A stretch of 64,000 nucleotides of DNA from Streptomyces triticagri (GTDB taxonomy: Bacteria > Actinomycetota > Actinomycetes > Streptomycetales > Streptomycetaceae). A program made the translations under genes and the position numbers. Shown here one piece after another: positions 8,807-17,749 of the stretch. How positions within the stretch are numbered: the first letter of the stretch is position 1; each line of letters begins with the position of its first letter. The stretch spans positions 1-64,000 of the forward strand of contig NZ_QUAK01000038.1 in assembly GCF_003429565.1 (NCBI RefSeq). The letters are read 5' to 3'. The notes beneath the pieces are model-generated. The model made no database searches and had not been told where the DNA came from. It saw only the letters and a program-made list of their open reading frames with translations.

Positions 8807-10291
8807 GTGCCTCGCACAGCCCACGAGATCCTGATCGCCGGCCAGTGGCGACGCGGCGCGGGCGAGCCCATCGACACCGTCGACCCGGCGACCGGCGATG
8901 TGCTCGCCACCGTCCACTCCGCGTCCGTCGACGAGGTCGACGAGGCGGCGCGGGCCGCGGCGCGGGCCGCGGCGGATCCGGCCTGGCGCGATCTGCTGCC
9001 GCACGAGCGGGCCAGGCTGCTCCACCGCATCGCCGACCGCACCGAGGCGGCGGCCGACGAGCTGTCCCGCCTGCAGACGGCGGACACCGGCAAGACGCTC
9101 ACCGAGACCAGGGCGCTCGCGCTGAGCGCGGCCGGCACCTTCCGGTACGCCGGCGCCGCCCTGGAGACCGCCGAGGAAGCGCTCACCCCGTCCCGTGGCC
9201 CGTACGTCACGATGAGCGTCCACGAGCCGATCGGCGTGGTCGGCGCGATCAACCCCTGGAACTCCCCCGTCGCCTCCGACGCCCAGAAGATCGCCCCGGC
9301 GCTCGCGGCCGGGAACGCGGTCCTGCTCAAGCCGGCCGCCTGGACCCCGCTCGTCTCCCTCGCCCTCGGCCGCATCATCACCGAGGCGCTGGACGAACTC
9401 GGGCTGCCCACCGCGCTGTTGTCGGTCCTGCCGGGCAGCGGCCGGGTGGTCGGCGACGCCATCGTGCGCCATCCCCTGGTGGGGCGGATCGGCTTCACCG
9501 GCGGCACCGGTACCGGCCGGACCATCGCGGCCGCCGCGGCCGAGAAGCTGATCCCGGCCTCGCTCGAGCTCGGCGGCAAGTCCCCGACCATCGTGCGCGC
9601 CGACGCAGACATCGAACTCGCCCTGTCCGGCGTCCTGTTCGGCATCTTCTCGTCGACGGGCCAGTCCTGCATCGCCGGCTCACGGCTCTTCGTCGCCCGT
9701 GAGATCTACGACTCCTTCGTGGGCGAACTCGTGGCGCGCGTGGGCAAGTTGCGGGTCGGCCCGGGCACCGCCCCCGACACCCAGGTCGGCCCGCTCGTGC
9801 ACCACAGCCACCGCGACGCCGTCGCCGCGCACGTGGACCGGGCACGGGCCGAGGGCGCACGGGTGCTGTGCGGCGGCGCGGCACCCGAGGGCGAGCAGTA
9901 CCGCGACGGCGCCTACTACCTGCCGACCGTCCTGGACGGCGTGCCCAACTCGGCGCGCATCTGCCAGGAGGAGGTCTTCGGCCCGGTCCTGGTGGCTCTC
10001 CCCTACGACGACGAGGACGACCTGGTCCGCCAGGCCAACGACACGGTCTACGGCCTCGCCTGCGGCATCTGGACCCGCGACCACCGCGCCGCCTGGCGAC
10101 TGGCGCGGCGTATCGACGCGGGCACGGTCTGGATCAACACCTACAAGCAGTTCAGCGCCTCCACCCCGTTCAGCGGGACCAAGGACAGCGGCCTCGGCAC
10201 CGAGAAGGGCCGCGAGGCCATCCGCTCCTACCAGCGGCAGAAGTCCCTGTACTGGGGCACCTCGGACAGCCCGCTGCCCTGGGCCAACTGA
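8807..10291 (+). CDS. NAD(P)-dependent aldehyde dehydrogenase, first gene of the catabolic operon
   Basis: A 494-residue ALDH-superfamily enzyme. The cofactor and active-site landmarks are all present: NPWNSPV, GFTGGTGTGR, ELGGKSPT with the general-base Glu, and GQSCIAGSR with the catalytic Cys, followed by EEVFGPVL. It should oxidise an aldehyde to the acid. The start is GTG at 8807, with a perfect GGAGG seven bases upstream (8795-8799); the frame remains open 24 codons further but without a site. It opens an operon with an extradiol dioxygenase, hydrolase and Rieske oxygenase, so a semialdehyde from an aromatic ring-cleavage route is a plausible substrate. Confidence 0.92.
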   Translation: MPRTAHEILIAGQWRRGAGEPIDTVDPATGDVLATVHSASVDEVDEAARAAARAAADPAWRDLLPHERARLLHRIADRTEAAADELSRLQTADTGKTLTETRALALSAAGTFRYAGAALETAEEALTPSRGPYVTMSVHEPIGVVGAINPWNSPVASDAQKIAPALAAGNAVLLKPAAWTPLVSLALGRIITEALDELGLPTALLSVLPGSGRVVGDAIVRHPLVGRIGFTGGTGTGRTIAAAAAEKLIPASLELGGKSPTIVRADADIELALSGVLFGIFSSTGQSCIAGSRLFVAREIYDSFVGELVARVGKLRVGPGTAPDTQVGPLVHHSHRDAVAAHVDRARAEGARVLCGGAAPEGEQYRDGAYYLPTVLDGVPNSARICQEEVFGPVLVALPYDDEDDLVRQANDTVYGLACGIWTRDHRAAWRLARRIDAGTVWINTYKQFSASTPFSGTKDSGLGTEKGREAIRSYQRQKSLYWGTSDSPLPWAN

Positions 10292-10320
10292 CCCGGCACG
10301 CCCGCCACTTGGAGTACGTC

Positions 10321-11289
10321 ATGCACCAAGCACCCCCGGTCCTGCACCAAGCACCCGCGTCCGGGCCGATCGCTCGCCTGCGCTCCCTGCGCTACGTGGA
10401 GTTGCACACCCCCGCCTTCACCGAGGCCGCCGACTTCTACCAGGAGGTCTGGGGCCTGACCACCGTCGAATCGGACACCGGAGCGCGCTGGCTGCGCGGC
10501 ACCGGGGACGAGCACCACGTCCTGCACCTCACCGAGCGGGACCGGGTCGGCCTCGGCCGGCTCGCCTTCTCCGTCGGCACGCCCGCCGAGGTCGACGAGG
10601 CGGCCCGCCGCCTGGAGGCCCGCGGGATCGTCCCGGTGTACGGGCCCGGCCCGCTCGACCAGGCGGGCGGTGGCTACGGTCTGCGGTTCACCGACCCCGA
10701 GCAGCGGCTCGTCGAGATCAGCGCCGAGGTGCACGCGGTCGCGCCGCGCGGACGCGACGCCGCCGTCCCCGTCGGGGTGACGCACGCCGTACTCAACACC
10801 GTCGACATCGACGCCGCCGTCGCCTTCTACTGCGAGGTGCTCGGCCTGAGGGTTTCCGACTGGTCCGAGCACCAGATGGCCTTCCTGCGCTGCAACGCCG
10901 ACCACCACTGCATCGCCTTCAACCGCGCCGAGTGGACCTCCCTGAATCATGTGGCGTACGAGATGACCTCGGTCGACCACTTCATGCGCGGGCTCGGCAG
11001 GCTGCGCCACCACGGGATCGTCCCGCAGTGGGGCCCCGGCCGGCACGGGCCCGGCAACAACACGTTCTCGTACTTCACCGACCCGTCCGGGCTCGTCTGC
11101 GAGTACACGTCCGAGGTCGCCCAGATCGTCGAGGACGCCTGGATCGCCCGGGTCTGGCGGCGCGTCCCCGAGCTGTCCGACCTGTGGGGCACGGCGGGAC
11201 CGCCGTCCGAGGAGATCCGCTGCCACATGGCGGGCACGCCCGACCCCGGCCCGCTGCACCGCCCGCAACCCCAGGAGGCCACCGCATGA
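10321..11289 (+). CDS. Type I extradiol ring-cleavage dioxygenase (VOC superfamily)
   Basis: A 322-residue protein with two vicinal-oxygen-chelate modules. The N-terminal module (residues about 20-135) lacks ligands. The C-terminal module (about 150-275) carries the 2-His-1-carboxylate Fe(II)/Mn(II) triad at His155 (VTHAVLN), His210 (LNHVAYEM) and Glu261 (VCEYTSE). The spacing matches type I extradiol dioxygenases such as BphC and homoprotocatechuate 2,3-dioxygenase. It should cleave a catechol-type ring next to the diol. The ATG at 10321 follows CTTGGAG; its stop overlaps the next start by ATGA, giving translational coupling. Confidence 0.9.
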   Translation: MHQAPPVLHQAPASGPIARLRSLRYVELHTPAFTEAADFYQEVWGLTTVESDTGARWLRGTGDEHHVLHLTERDRVGLGRLAFSVGTPAEVDEAARRLEARGIVPVYGPGPLDQAGGGYGLRFTDPEQRLVEISAEVHAVAPRGRDAAVPVGVTHAVLNTVDIDAAVAFYCEVLGLRVSDWSEHQMAFLRCNADHHCIAFNRAEWTSLNHVAYEMTSVDHFMRGLGRLRHHGIVPQWGPGRHGPGNNTFSYFTDPSGLVCEYTSEVAQIVEDAWIARVWRRVPELSDLWGTAGPPSEEIRCHMAGTPDPGPLHRPQPQEATA

Positions 11290-12092
11290 CGACCGCACAC
11301 ACCGTACGCAAGGTCGGCGTGGTCGGCTGGGGCGCGATCGGCCGAGTGGCAGGCGGCGCGCTCGCCGCGGGTGGGATACCCGGCGCCGAGCTGGTCTGCA
11401 TCGTCGACAACCGTCCGCTCGGGGAAGCCGCCCCCGCTCCCCAGGTCTCCTTCGAACAGGCCCTGGACAGCTGCGACTTGATCGTGGAGGCCGCGGGCCA
11501 GGGTGTCGTACGGGAATGGGGCGAGCGGGTACTGGCCTCCGGCACCGATCTGCTCGTCGCCTCCACCGGGGCGCTCACCGACGACGAGCTCGCGAAGCGA
11601 CTGCTCGCCGCCGGACCGGGCCGGGTGTACTTCACCGGCGGCGCGGTCGGCGGGCTCGACCTGCTGCAGTCCGTCCGCGGACTCGGCCCGCTCGACTCGG
11701 TGACCCTGACCACCACCAAGCTGCCCTCGACCCTCGAACAGCCTTGGATGGACGAGGAGTTGCTCGATCGGATGCGGTCGGCGACCGGTCCGGTGGTCGT
11801 CATGTCGGGCACCGCACGGGACGTCCCGGTGAAGTTCCCGAAGTCGACGAATGTGGCCGCCTCCGTCGCCCTGGCCGTCGGCGACCTGGACGCTGTGCGG
11901 GTCCAGGTCGTCGCCGACCCGGGTGCGCTGCGGACCCGGCACGTCATCGAGGCGTCGGGCCCGCACGGCGCGTACCGCTTCGAGGTGGCGCACGTACCGG
12001 ACGCGGCGAACCCGGCGACCAGCAAGGTCGTGCCGCACGCGGTACTGCGCAGCCTCGCGGCGCTGGCCGGCCGGACGGGACAGATCCTGTGA
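11286..12092 (+). CDS. Aspartate dehydrogenase-like NAD(P)-binding protein
   Basis: A 268-residue protein with an N-terminal Rossmann fold (VGVVGWGAIGRVAGG), a VEAAGQGVVREWGERVL segment and a C-terminal domain with KFPKSTNVAASVALA. This layout is that of L-aspartate dehydrogenase (NadX/DUF108). Canonical members reductively aminate oxaloacetate or oxidise aspartate to iminoaspartate for NAD synthesis. Here the gene overlaps both neighbours by 4 bp inside an aromatic-catabolic operon, with no nadA or nadC near, so it more likely acts on an amino- or imino-acid intermediate of this pathway. That role is inference. Confidence 0.82.
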   Translation: MTTAHTVRKVGVVGWGAIGRVAGGALAAGGIPGAELVCIVDNRPLGEAAPAPQVSFEQALDSCDLIVEAAGQGVVREWGERVLASGTDLLVASTGALTDDELAKRLLAAGPGRVYFTGGAVGGLDLLQSVRGLGPLDSVTLTTTKLPSTLEQPWMDEELLDRMRSATGPVVVMSGTARDVPVKFPKSTNVAASVALAVGDLDAVRVQVVADPGALRTRHVIEASGPHGAYRFEVAHVPDAANPATSKVVPHAVLRSLAALAGRTGQIL

Positions 12093-12946
12093 GCGCGCCG
12101 ACCCCGGTCGGCGCACCGACCGCCACCGCCGCCCGGGTGCACGTCCAAGAGGCGGGCGAGCAGGGCCCGTTGCTGCTCTGTCTGCACGGGATCGGCTCCT
12201 CGTCGGCCGCGTTCGCCGACCAGCTGGCCGAACTGTCCGCGTACGTACGGGTGGTGGCCTGGGACGCCCCCGGATACGCCGCGTCCGCCGACCCGGACGA
12301 GCCGCTCGACCTGGACGGATTCGCCGACGCGGCCGCCGAGGTGATCCGCGCACGGGCCGCCGACGCCCATGTGCTCGGCGTCTCGTGGGGCGGGGTGATC
12401 GCACTGCGCCTGGCCGCCCGCCACCCGGACCTCGTCAGGTCGCTGATCGTCGCGGACTCCAGCCCGGGGTCCGGGACCGACGAGGCGAAGGCGGCGGCCA
12501 TGCGGGCGCGGGCCGATGAGCTCGCGACGCTCGGCCCGCGGGCGTTCGCCGAGTCGCGCGGCCCGCGCCTGGTGTCGCCGGGCGCGCCCGGCGAACTGGT
12601 CCGCCGGGTCGTCGACACCATGGCCTCGTCCGTGCGGCTGCCGGGCTACGGCTACGCCGCCGAGTCGATGGCCTCGGCCGATCTGCGCGCCGAACTGCCC
12701 GGCATCGCCGCACCCACCCTCGTGATCTGCGGCGAACACGACACGGTGACCGGGATCGAGGCCGGACAGGCCATCGCCGGCGCCATCCACCGGACCGCCT
12801 ACGTGATCGTCAAGGACGCCGGTCACCTGGCCAATCAGGAGCAGCCCCGGGCGTTCGACGCCTGGGTCCTCTCGCACCTGCGCATCACCGACCGGATACC
12901 CGAGCACATCGCCCGGTCCGCAACCGAACAACCCTCGTACGTCTAG
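12089..12946 (+). CDS. Alpha/beta hydrolase (meta-cleavage-product or enol-lactone hydrolase type)
   Basis: A 285-residue alpha/beta hydrolase. The oxyanion region is LCLHGIGSSS, the nucleophile elbow GVSWGG has Ser99, the acid is in VICGEHDTVTG, and the catalytic His is in VKDAGHLANQEQP. The family includes hydrolases of meta-cleavage products and 3-oxoadipate enol-lactonase. GTG at 12089 overlaps the previous stop (GTGA). Following an extradiol dioxygenase, C-C hydrolysis of the ring-fission product is the natural guess, but an ester or amide substrate cannot be excluded. Confidence 0.88.
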   Translation: MSAPTPVGAPTATAARVHVQEAGEQGPLLLCLHGIGSSSAAFADQLAELSAYVRVVAWDAPGYAASADPDEPLDLDGFADAAAEVIRARAADAHVLGVSWGGVIALRLAARHPDLVRSLIVADSSPGSGTDEAKAAAMRARADELATLGPRAFAESRGPRLVSPGAPGELVRRVVDTMASSVRLPGYGYAAESMASADLRAELPGIAAPTLVICGEHDTVTGIEAGQAIAGAIHRTAYVIVKDAGHLANQEQPRAFDAWVLSHLRITDRIPEHIARSATEQPSYV

Positions 12947-12955
12947 GAGTTCACC

Positions 12956-13477
12956 ATGCCTCTGACCACCACCGAGTACGTCGAAGGCGGCGACCTCGCC
13001 GCGTACACCGACTCCCTCATCGCCACCAAGGACTCGCGGATCGCGGACTTCGACACGCTGTCCTTCCAGGAGAAGGCCGGTGCCCGGTTCCGCCGCGGTC
13101 AGATCCGCTACGTCGGCTCCGGTGCGACCGGCAACCACGAGGGCGACAGCCGCATCATCCCGTCCGGCGGATTCACCTTCTCCAACATGCTGCTGCCGCC
13201 CGGCGCCGAGGGCCCGGCGCACACCCACCACGACGTGGAGGAGGCCTTCTTCGTCCTCGAGGGCGAGGTCAAGGTGGGCATCCACCGCGGCCCCGACGAG
13301 GCCGAGTACCGCACCCTCGGCTACCGCGACATGATCGTCGTGCCGGCCGGTGTGACCCGCTCGCTGAAGAACGAGGGCGACACCGACGCGCTGTTCTGCG
13401 TGGTCATCGGCACCCAGAAGCCGCAGGTGCCGAGCTACCCGGAGTACTCCCCGATGCACGGCGTCACCCGTGACTGA
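12956..13477 (+). CDS. Cupin-domain protein
   Basis: A 173-residue single-domain cupin. Motif 1 reads GPAHTHHDVEEAFFVLEGEV, with His-His-Glu as metal ligands, and motif 2 begins around YRDMIVVPAGVTRSLKNEG. The canonical second-motif His is replaced in PAGVTRS. Small cupins in catabolic operons act as isomerases, dioxygenases or decarboxylases; the sequence does not decide. It starts 9 bp after the hydrolase stop, with TAGGAG before the ATG, and its end overlaps the next GTG by 8 bp. Confidence 0.82.
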   Translation: MPLTTTEYVEGGDLAAYTDSLIATKDSRIADFDTLSFQEKAGARFRRGQIRYVGSGATGNHEGDSRIIPSGGFTFSNMLLPPGAEGPAHTHHDVEEAFFVLEGEVKVGIHRGPDEAEYRTLGYRDMIVVPAGVTRSLKNEGDTDALFCVVIGTQKPQVPSYPEYSPMHGVTRD

Positions 13478-14249
13478 CGCTCGCCCGCCGGAATCGGGCA
13501 CGACCGGCACCCGCACGGTCGTCGTCACCGGCGCGGGCCGTGGCCTCGGACTGGCCATGGCCCGCCGGGCCGGCGCGGACGGCTTCCGGGTCGTCGTCGC
13601 CGAACTCGACGACGCCCGGGGGCGGGAGGCACAGAAGCTGCTTCGCGCGGACGGGCTCGACGCCCACTTCGTACGCTGCGACGTGGGCGTACCGGACTCG
13701 GTGGCCGAACTCGCCTCCCGTACGGCCGAGTTGGGTCCGCTGCACGCCGTGGTGAACAATGCCGCGCTCGCGAACGGCGTGGGCGGCAAGGAGTTCTGGG
13801 ACCTCGAGGTGGCCGAGTGGGACCGTCTGATGACGGTCAACGCGCGGAGCCCGTGGCTGGTGTCCAGAGCACTGCTCCCGCAGCTCCTGGCGCACGGCGC
13901 GGGCGGCCGGATAGTGAATCTGGCCTCGGACGCGGCCCTGTACGGCTCGCCCCGGCTGGCGCACTACGTGGCTTCCAAGGGCGCGGTGATCGCACTGACC
14001 AGGGCGATGGCCAGGGAGCTCGGCGACCGGGGCGTGACCGTCAACGCCGTCGCGCCCGGACTCACCGAGTGCGAGGCCACCGAGACCGTGCCGGCCGAGC
14101 GGCACGAGCTGTACCGCCTGAACCGGGCGATCTCGCGGCCGCAGCAGCCCGAAGACCTCACCGGCCTCGTCGCGTTCCTGCTCGGCGACGAGTCCCGCTA
14201 TCTGACCGGACAGGTGCTCGCCGTCAACGGCGGCTTCACCATGCACTGA
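13470..14249 (+). CDS. SDR-family dehydrogenase (first of two in the operon)
   Basis: A 259-residue classical short-chain dehydrogenase/reductase. It has TGAGRGLG (cofactor binding), NNAA, Ser153 in NLASDAA, and catalytic Tyr166/Lys170 in HYVASKGAV; the C-terminus reads YLTGQVLAVNGGF. The catalytic triad is complete. Next to a Rieske oxygenase, cis-dihydrodiol dehydrogenation is one reasonable role. GTG at 13470 overlaps the cupin stop. Confidence 0.88.
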   Translation: MTDARPPESGTTGTRTVVVTGAGRGLGLAMARRAGADGFRVVVAELDDARGREAQKLLRADGLDAHFVRCDVGVPDSVAELASRTAELGPLHAVVNNAALANGVGGKEFWDLEVAEWDRLMTVNARSPWLVSRALLPQLLAHGAGGRIVNLASDAALYGSPRLAHYVASKGAVIALTRAMARELGDRGVTVNAVAPGLTECEATETVPAERHELYRLNRAISRPQQPEDLTGLVAFLLGDESRYLTGQVLAVNGGFTMH

Positions 14250-14310
14250 CCGCCGGGCCGTTCGATCGGCCCACCGGTCAACCCCGCACTACGACTGGAG
14301 AGTTCACCCC

Positions 14311-15093
14311 ATGGATCTGGGTCTCGCCGACCGCACCGTGGTCGTCACCGGAGGCAGTTCGGGCGTCGGCCTGGCCACGGTCCGCGCCCTGCTCGAGGAG
14401 GGCGCCCGCGTCGCCACCTGCGGCCGGGATGCCGAGCGCCTCGCCAAGGCCACCGCCTCGCTGCCCGCCGACCGGCTCCTGACATCGGTCTGCGACGTGC
14501 GCGACGCGGATGCGGTCAACGCCTTCGTACAGCAGACCGCCGACACCTTCGGCGGCGTCGACGGCCTGGTCAACAACGCGGGCCAGTCCCGTATGAAGGG
14601 CCTGGACGCCGCCACCGCCGACGACTGGCGGGACGAGCTCGAGCTGAAGTTCGCGGGCGTGCTGCACCCCCTGCATGCGGCCCGCCCGCACCTGAAGGCC
14701 TCCGACGCGGCGGCCGTGGTCAATGTCAATGCGGTCCTGGCGAAGCAGCCGGAGACCCGTCTGATCACCACCAGTGCCGCCCGCGCCGGAATCCTGAACC
14801 TCTCCAAGTCCCTGTCCACCGAACTCGCCCCCGAGGGCATCCGGGTCAACTCCGTCTGCCTCGGTCTGGTCGACACCGGCCAGTGGACGCGCAGGCACGC
14901 GGCCGCGGCCTCCGGTCTCGACTACGCGGACTGGCAGGCGGAGTTGGCGGCGGACCGGGGCATCGCGCTCGGCCGGCTCGGCCGCGCCGAGGAGGTCGCC
15001 TACGCCGTGGTGACGCTCCTTTCGCCACGCGCCTCCTACATCACCGGCACCGGCATCGACGTCTGCGGCGGCGTCGGCCGCTCGATCCTCTGA
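14311..15093 (+). CDS. SDR-family protein lacking the Ser-Tyr-Lys triad
   Basis: A 260-residue SDR-fold protein with an intact cofactor loop (TGGSSGVG, residues 14-21) and NNAG. At the active site it reads VNVNA where VNxSS is expected and TTSAARAGILNLSK where YSASKAG is expected. By alignment Ser becomes Asn140, Tyr becomes Thr154 and Lys becomes Arg158. It should bind NAD(P) but cannot use standard SDR chemistry; other divergent SDRs share this trait and act as lyases, isomerases or non-catalytic subunits. It starts 61 bp after the first SDR, with ACTGGAGAG before the ATG. Confidence 0.85.
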   Translation: MDLGLADRTVVVTGGSSGVGLATVRALLEEGARVATCGRDAERLAKATASLPADRLLTSVCDVRDADAVNAFVQQTADTFGGVDGLVNNAGQSRMKGLDAATADDWRDELELKFAGVLHPLHAARPHLKASDAAAVVNVNAVLAKQPETRLITTSAARAGILNLSKSLSTELAPEGIRVNSVCLGLVDTGQWTRRHAAAASGLDYADWQAELAADRGIALGRLGRAEEVAYAVVTLLSPRASYITGTGIDVCGGVGRSIL

Positions 15094-15103
15094 GGAGACC
15101 ACC

Positions 15104-16729
15104 ATGGATCACGACAACGGAGGCGATCTCCTCGTCGCCGTCCTGCGGGACCTTGGCATCGACACCGTCTTCGGCATCGTCAGCGTGCACAACCTGCCGC
15201 TGGTCGAGGCCGTCGACCGCGAACTGCGCTTCGTCCCCGTACGCCACGAGGCCTCCGCGGTGAACGCGGCCGATGCGTACGGGCGGGCCAGGGGCGGCCT
15301 GGGCTGCGCCCTCACCTCCACCGGCACCGGCGCGGGCAACGCAGCGGGATCGCTCATCGAGTCGCTGAGCGCGGGCAGTTCGGTGCTGCATGTCACCGGG
15401 CAGGTGGAGAGCGCATACCTGGGCAGCGGCCGTGGCTTCATCCACGAGACCAAGGACCAGCTGGGCATGCTGACCGCGGTCTCCGCGTACGCGGCGACGG
15501 TGCCGTCCGCCGAGGCCGCGGGCGGGATCCTGCGCGAGGCGGCGGCCGCCGCGCTGCACGCGCCCGGCGGCCCGGCCAGTGTGGAGTGGCCGATCGATCT
15601 GCAGTACGCGGCGCAGACGGACGACTCCGCGCCGGCCACCCCGGCCGCACCTGCCGTACCGGATCCGGTCGAACTGGCGGCCGCTGCCGACCTGTTGGCC
15701 TCCGCAGAGCGCCCGCTGATCTGGGCCGGCGGCGGCGCCGCACGCGCCGGGACCGAGCTGCGGCGGCTCCTGGAGGCGACCGGCGCAGGCCTGCTCACCT
15801 CCAACTCGGGCCGCGGCGCGGTGCCCGAGGACCACCCGCAGGTGATCGGCAACTTCGCGACCGCACCGGCCGGGCGTGCGCTGCTCGCCGACGCCGATGT
15901 ACTGCTGACCGTGGGCACCCACTTCCGTTCCAACGAGACCGCCGACTACGGGCTCGAACTGCCCGCCGCGCACATCCAGATCGACCTGGACCCGGCCGCG
16001 CTCGGCCGGGTGTACCCGGCGCGGCACGCGCTGCACGGCGACGCGGCCGCCACGCTCGCGGCCCTGCTGCCGCAGGCCGTGCCCGCCGAGGCCGGCTGGC
16101 GCGACCGGATCGGCGCGGTGCGCACCGAGGTGCGGGCGGCCCTGCACGAAGGCATCGGGCCGCAGGCCGCGATCTGCGACGCGCTGCGCTCCGCGCTGCC
16201 GCGCCGCGCGGTGGTGGCCCGCGATGTGACGATCCCGTCCAGCAGTTGGGGCAATCGGCTCCTGGAGATTTACGACCCGCGCGACAACGTCTTCCCGCGC
16301 GGCGGCGGCATCGGCCAGGGCCTCGGCATGGGTATCGGCGCGGCGCTCGCCCGCCCCGACTCCCCCACCGTCGTGCTGGCCGGCGACGGCGGACTCGCCG
16401 TCCACCTCGGCGAGCTGCTCACCCTGGCCCAGGAGCGCCCCCGGCTCACCCTGATCGTCTTCAACGACGGGGGCTACGGCGTGCTCCGCAATATGCAGGA
16501 CCGGTACGCGGACCGCCGCTCGGGAGTCGATCTCGTCACCCCCGACTTCGAACTCCTCGCCCGCGCCTGCGGGTTGCCGTATCTGCGGATCGCCGCCGAG
16601 GAGCACGCCGAGCCGGTGCTCGACCAGGCCGTCGCCTCCGAAGGGCCGGTTCTGGTCGAGGTCGACCTGGCCTCGCTCGGCCCCATGAAGAACCCGTTCA
16701 CCCCGCCCGTGAAGATCCCGGGCCAGTGA
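15104..16729 (+). CDS. Thiamine-diphosphate-dependent enzyme (acetolactate synthase / benzoylformate decarboxylase type)
   Basis: A 541-residue ThDP enzyme. The N-terminal PYR domain has Glu49 in VRHEASAVNAADAYGR, which activates the thiazolium. A central Rossmann-like domain is followed by the PP domain with the ThDP/Mg motif AGDGGLAVHL..IVFNDGGYG. These enzymes decarboxylate 2-oxo acids or carry out carboligation and C-C lysis. The large-subunit-only layout, with no ilvN-like partner, argues for a catabolic decarboxylase or lyase, not acetolactate synthase. It starts 10 bp after the SDR, with GAGGAGACC upstream. Confidence 0.9.
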   Translation: MDHDNGGDLLVAVLRDLGIDTVFGIVSVHNLPLVEAVDRELRFVPVRHEASAVNAADAYGRARGGLGCALTSTGTGAGNAAGSLIESLSAGSSVLHVTGQVESAYLGSGRGFIHETKDQLGMLTAVSAYAATVPSAEAAGGILREAAAAALHAPGGPASVEWPIDLQYAAQTDDSAPATPAAPAVPDPVELAAAADLLASAERPLIWAGGGAARAGTELRRLLEATGAGLLTSNSGRGAVPEDHPQVIGNFATAPAGRALLADADVLLTVGTHFRSNETADYGLELPAAHIQIDLDPAALGRVYPARHALHGDAAATLAALLPQAVPAEAGWRDRIGAVRTEVRAALHEGIGPQAAICDALRSALPRRAVVARDVTIPSSSWGNRLLEIYDPRDNVFPRGGGIGQGLGMGIGAALARPDSPTVVLAGDGGLAVHLGELLTLAQERPRLTLIVFNDGGYGVLRNMQDRYADRRSGVDLVTPDFELLARACGLPYLRIAAEEHAEPVLDQAVASEGPVLVEVDLASLGPMKNPFTPPVKIPGQ

Positions 16730-16742
16730 GGAGGCAGCAGCG

Positions 16743-17678
16743 ATGAGCGAGAACTCCCTGCAGCTGACGGTGCACCGGATGACCTGGGAGGCCGAGGGTG
16801 TCCTCTCGGTCGAGCTCGTGCATCCCGAGGGCAAGCCGCTGCCCGAGTGGACTCCGGGCTCCCACATCGACGTGGTGGCCGGTGCGTACACCCGCCAGTA
16901 CAGCCTCTGCGGCGATCCGCGGGACACCGGCAGATACCGGATCGGGGTGCTCGACGAGCCCGCATCGCGCGGTGGTTCGCGGCACGTGCACACCAAGCTG
17001 CGCCCCGGACAGCTTCTTACGGTCTCCGAGCCGCGCAACCACTTCGTGCTCGAGGACGCCGGCGCGTATCTCTTCGTGGCGGGCGGCATCGGGATCACTC
17101 CGCTGCTCGCGATGGCCCGCGAGGCGGCCGCCCGCGGCGCGCGGTGGCGGATGGTGTATGGCGGGCGCAGCCGCGCCTCGATGGCGTTCGCCGAGGAACT
17201 GTCCGCGCTGGACGGTGAGTTGACCCTCGTACCGCAGGACGAGCTGGGGCACATCGATCTGGACGCGGAGCTCTCCGGGCTGCCGGACGACACGCTCGTG
17301 TACACCTGCGGACCTGCTCCGCTGCTCGCCGCCGTGGAGGAGCGCTGCCCCGCCGAGCGGTTGCGTCTGGAGCGGTTCTCGGCGCCGGTGGTGGAGCGCA
17401 CCGGCGGCGAGGAGGCCTTCGAGGTCGAGTGCCGCAGCTCGGGCCGCACCCTGAGCGTCGGGCCGGACAGCTCGATCCTGCAGGCCGCGGAGGAGGCCGG
17501 GCTGAGCGTCAACAGCTCCTGCCAGGAAGGGATTTGCGGATCCTGCGAGACCCGGGTCCTCGACGGCACCCCCGACCACCGCGACTTCCTGCTCAGCGAG
17601 GCGGAGCACGCCGCCGGCGCCACGATGATGATCTGTGTCTCGCGGTGCGCCTCCGGCCGGCTCGTCCTCGACCTGTGA
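16743..17678 (+). CDS. Rieske-oxygenase reductase, VanB/phthalate dioxygenase reductase type
   Basis: A 311-residue electron-transfer protein in the order flavin domain (RQYSLCGDP), NAD(P)-binding domain (VAGGIGITPLLAMA, VYTCGPAPLL), and C-terminal plant-type ferredoxin with CQEGICGSC and a distal Cys in MMICVSRC. It should pass electrons from NAD(P)H through FMN and [2Fe-2S] to the Rieske oxygenase encoded just downstream. The ATG at 16743 has GTGAGGAGGC ahead, 13 bp after the ThDP gene. Confidence 0.92.
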   Translation: MSENSLQLTVHRMTWEAEGVLSVELVHPEGKPLPEWTPGSHIDVVAGAYTRQYSLCGDPRDTGRYRIGVLDEPASRGGSRHVHTKLRPGQLLTVSEPRNHFVLEDAGAYLFVAGGIGITPLLAMAREAAARGARWRMVYGGRSRASMAFAEELSALDGELTLVPQDELGHIDLDAELSGLPDDTLVYTCGPAPLLAAVEERCPAERLRLERFSAPVVERTGGEEAFEVECRSSGRTLSVGPDSSILQAAEEAGLSVNSSCQEGICGSCETRVLDGTPDHRDFLLSEAEHAAGATMMICVSRCASGRLVLDL

Positions 17679-17749
17679 CCCGCCCCCTGTGACCCGTGGC
17701 GCCCGGGTCCGCCGCCCGCAGCGCCACCGCCGTACGTACTGGAGACACC

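Noticed and set aside
11286..12092. NAD-biosynthetic nadX
   Set aside because: No nadA, nadC or regulator is adjacent; the gene is embedded with 4-bp overlaps in a degradation operon.
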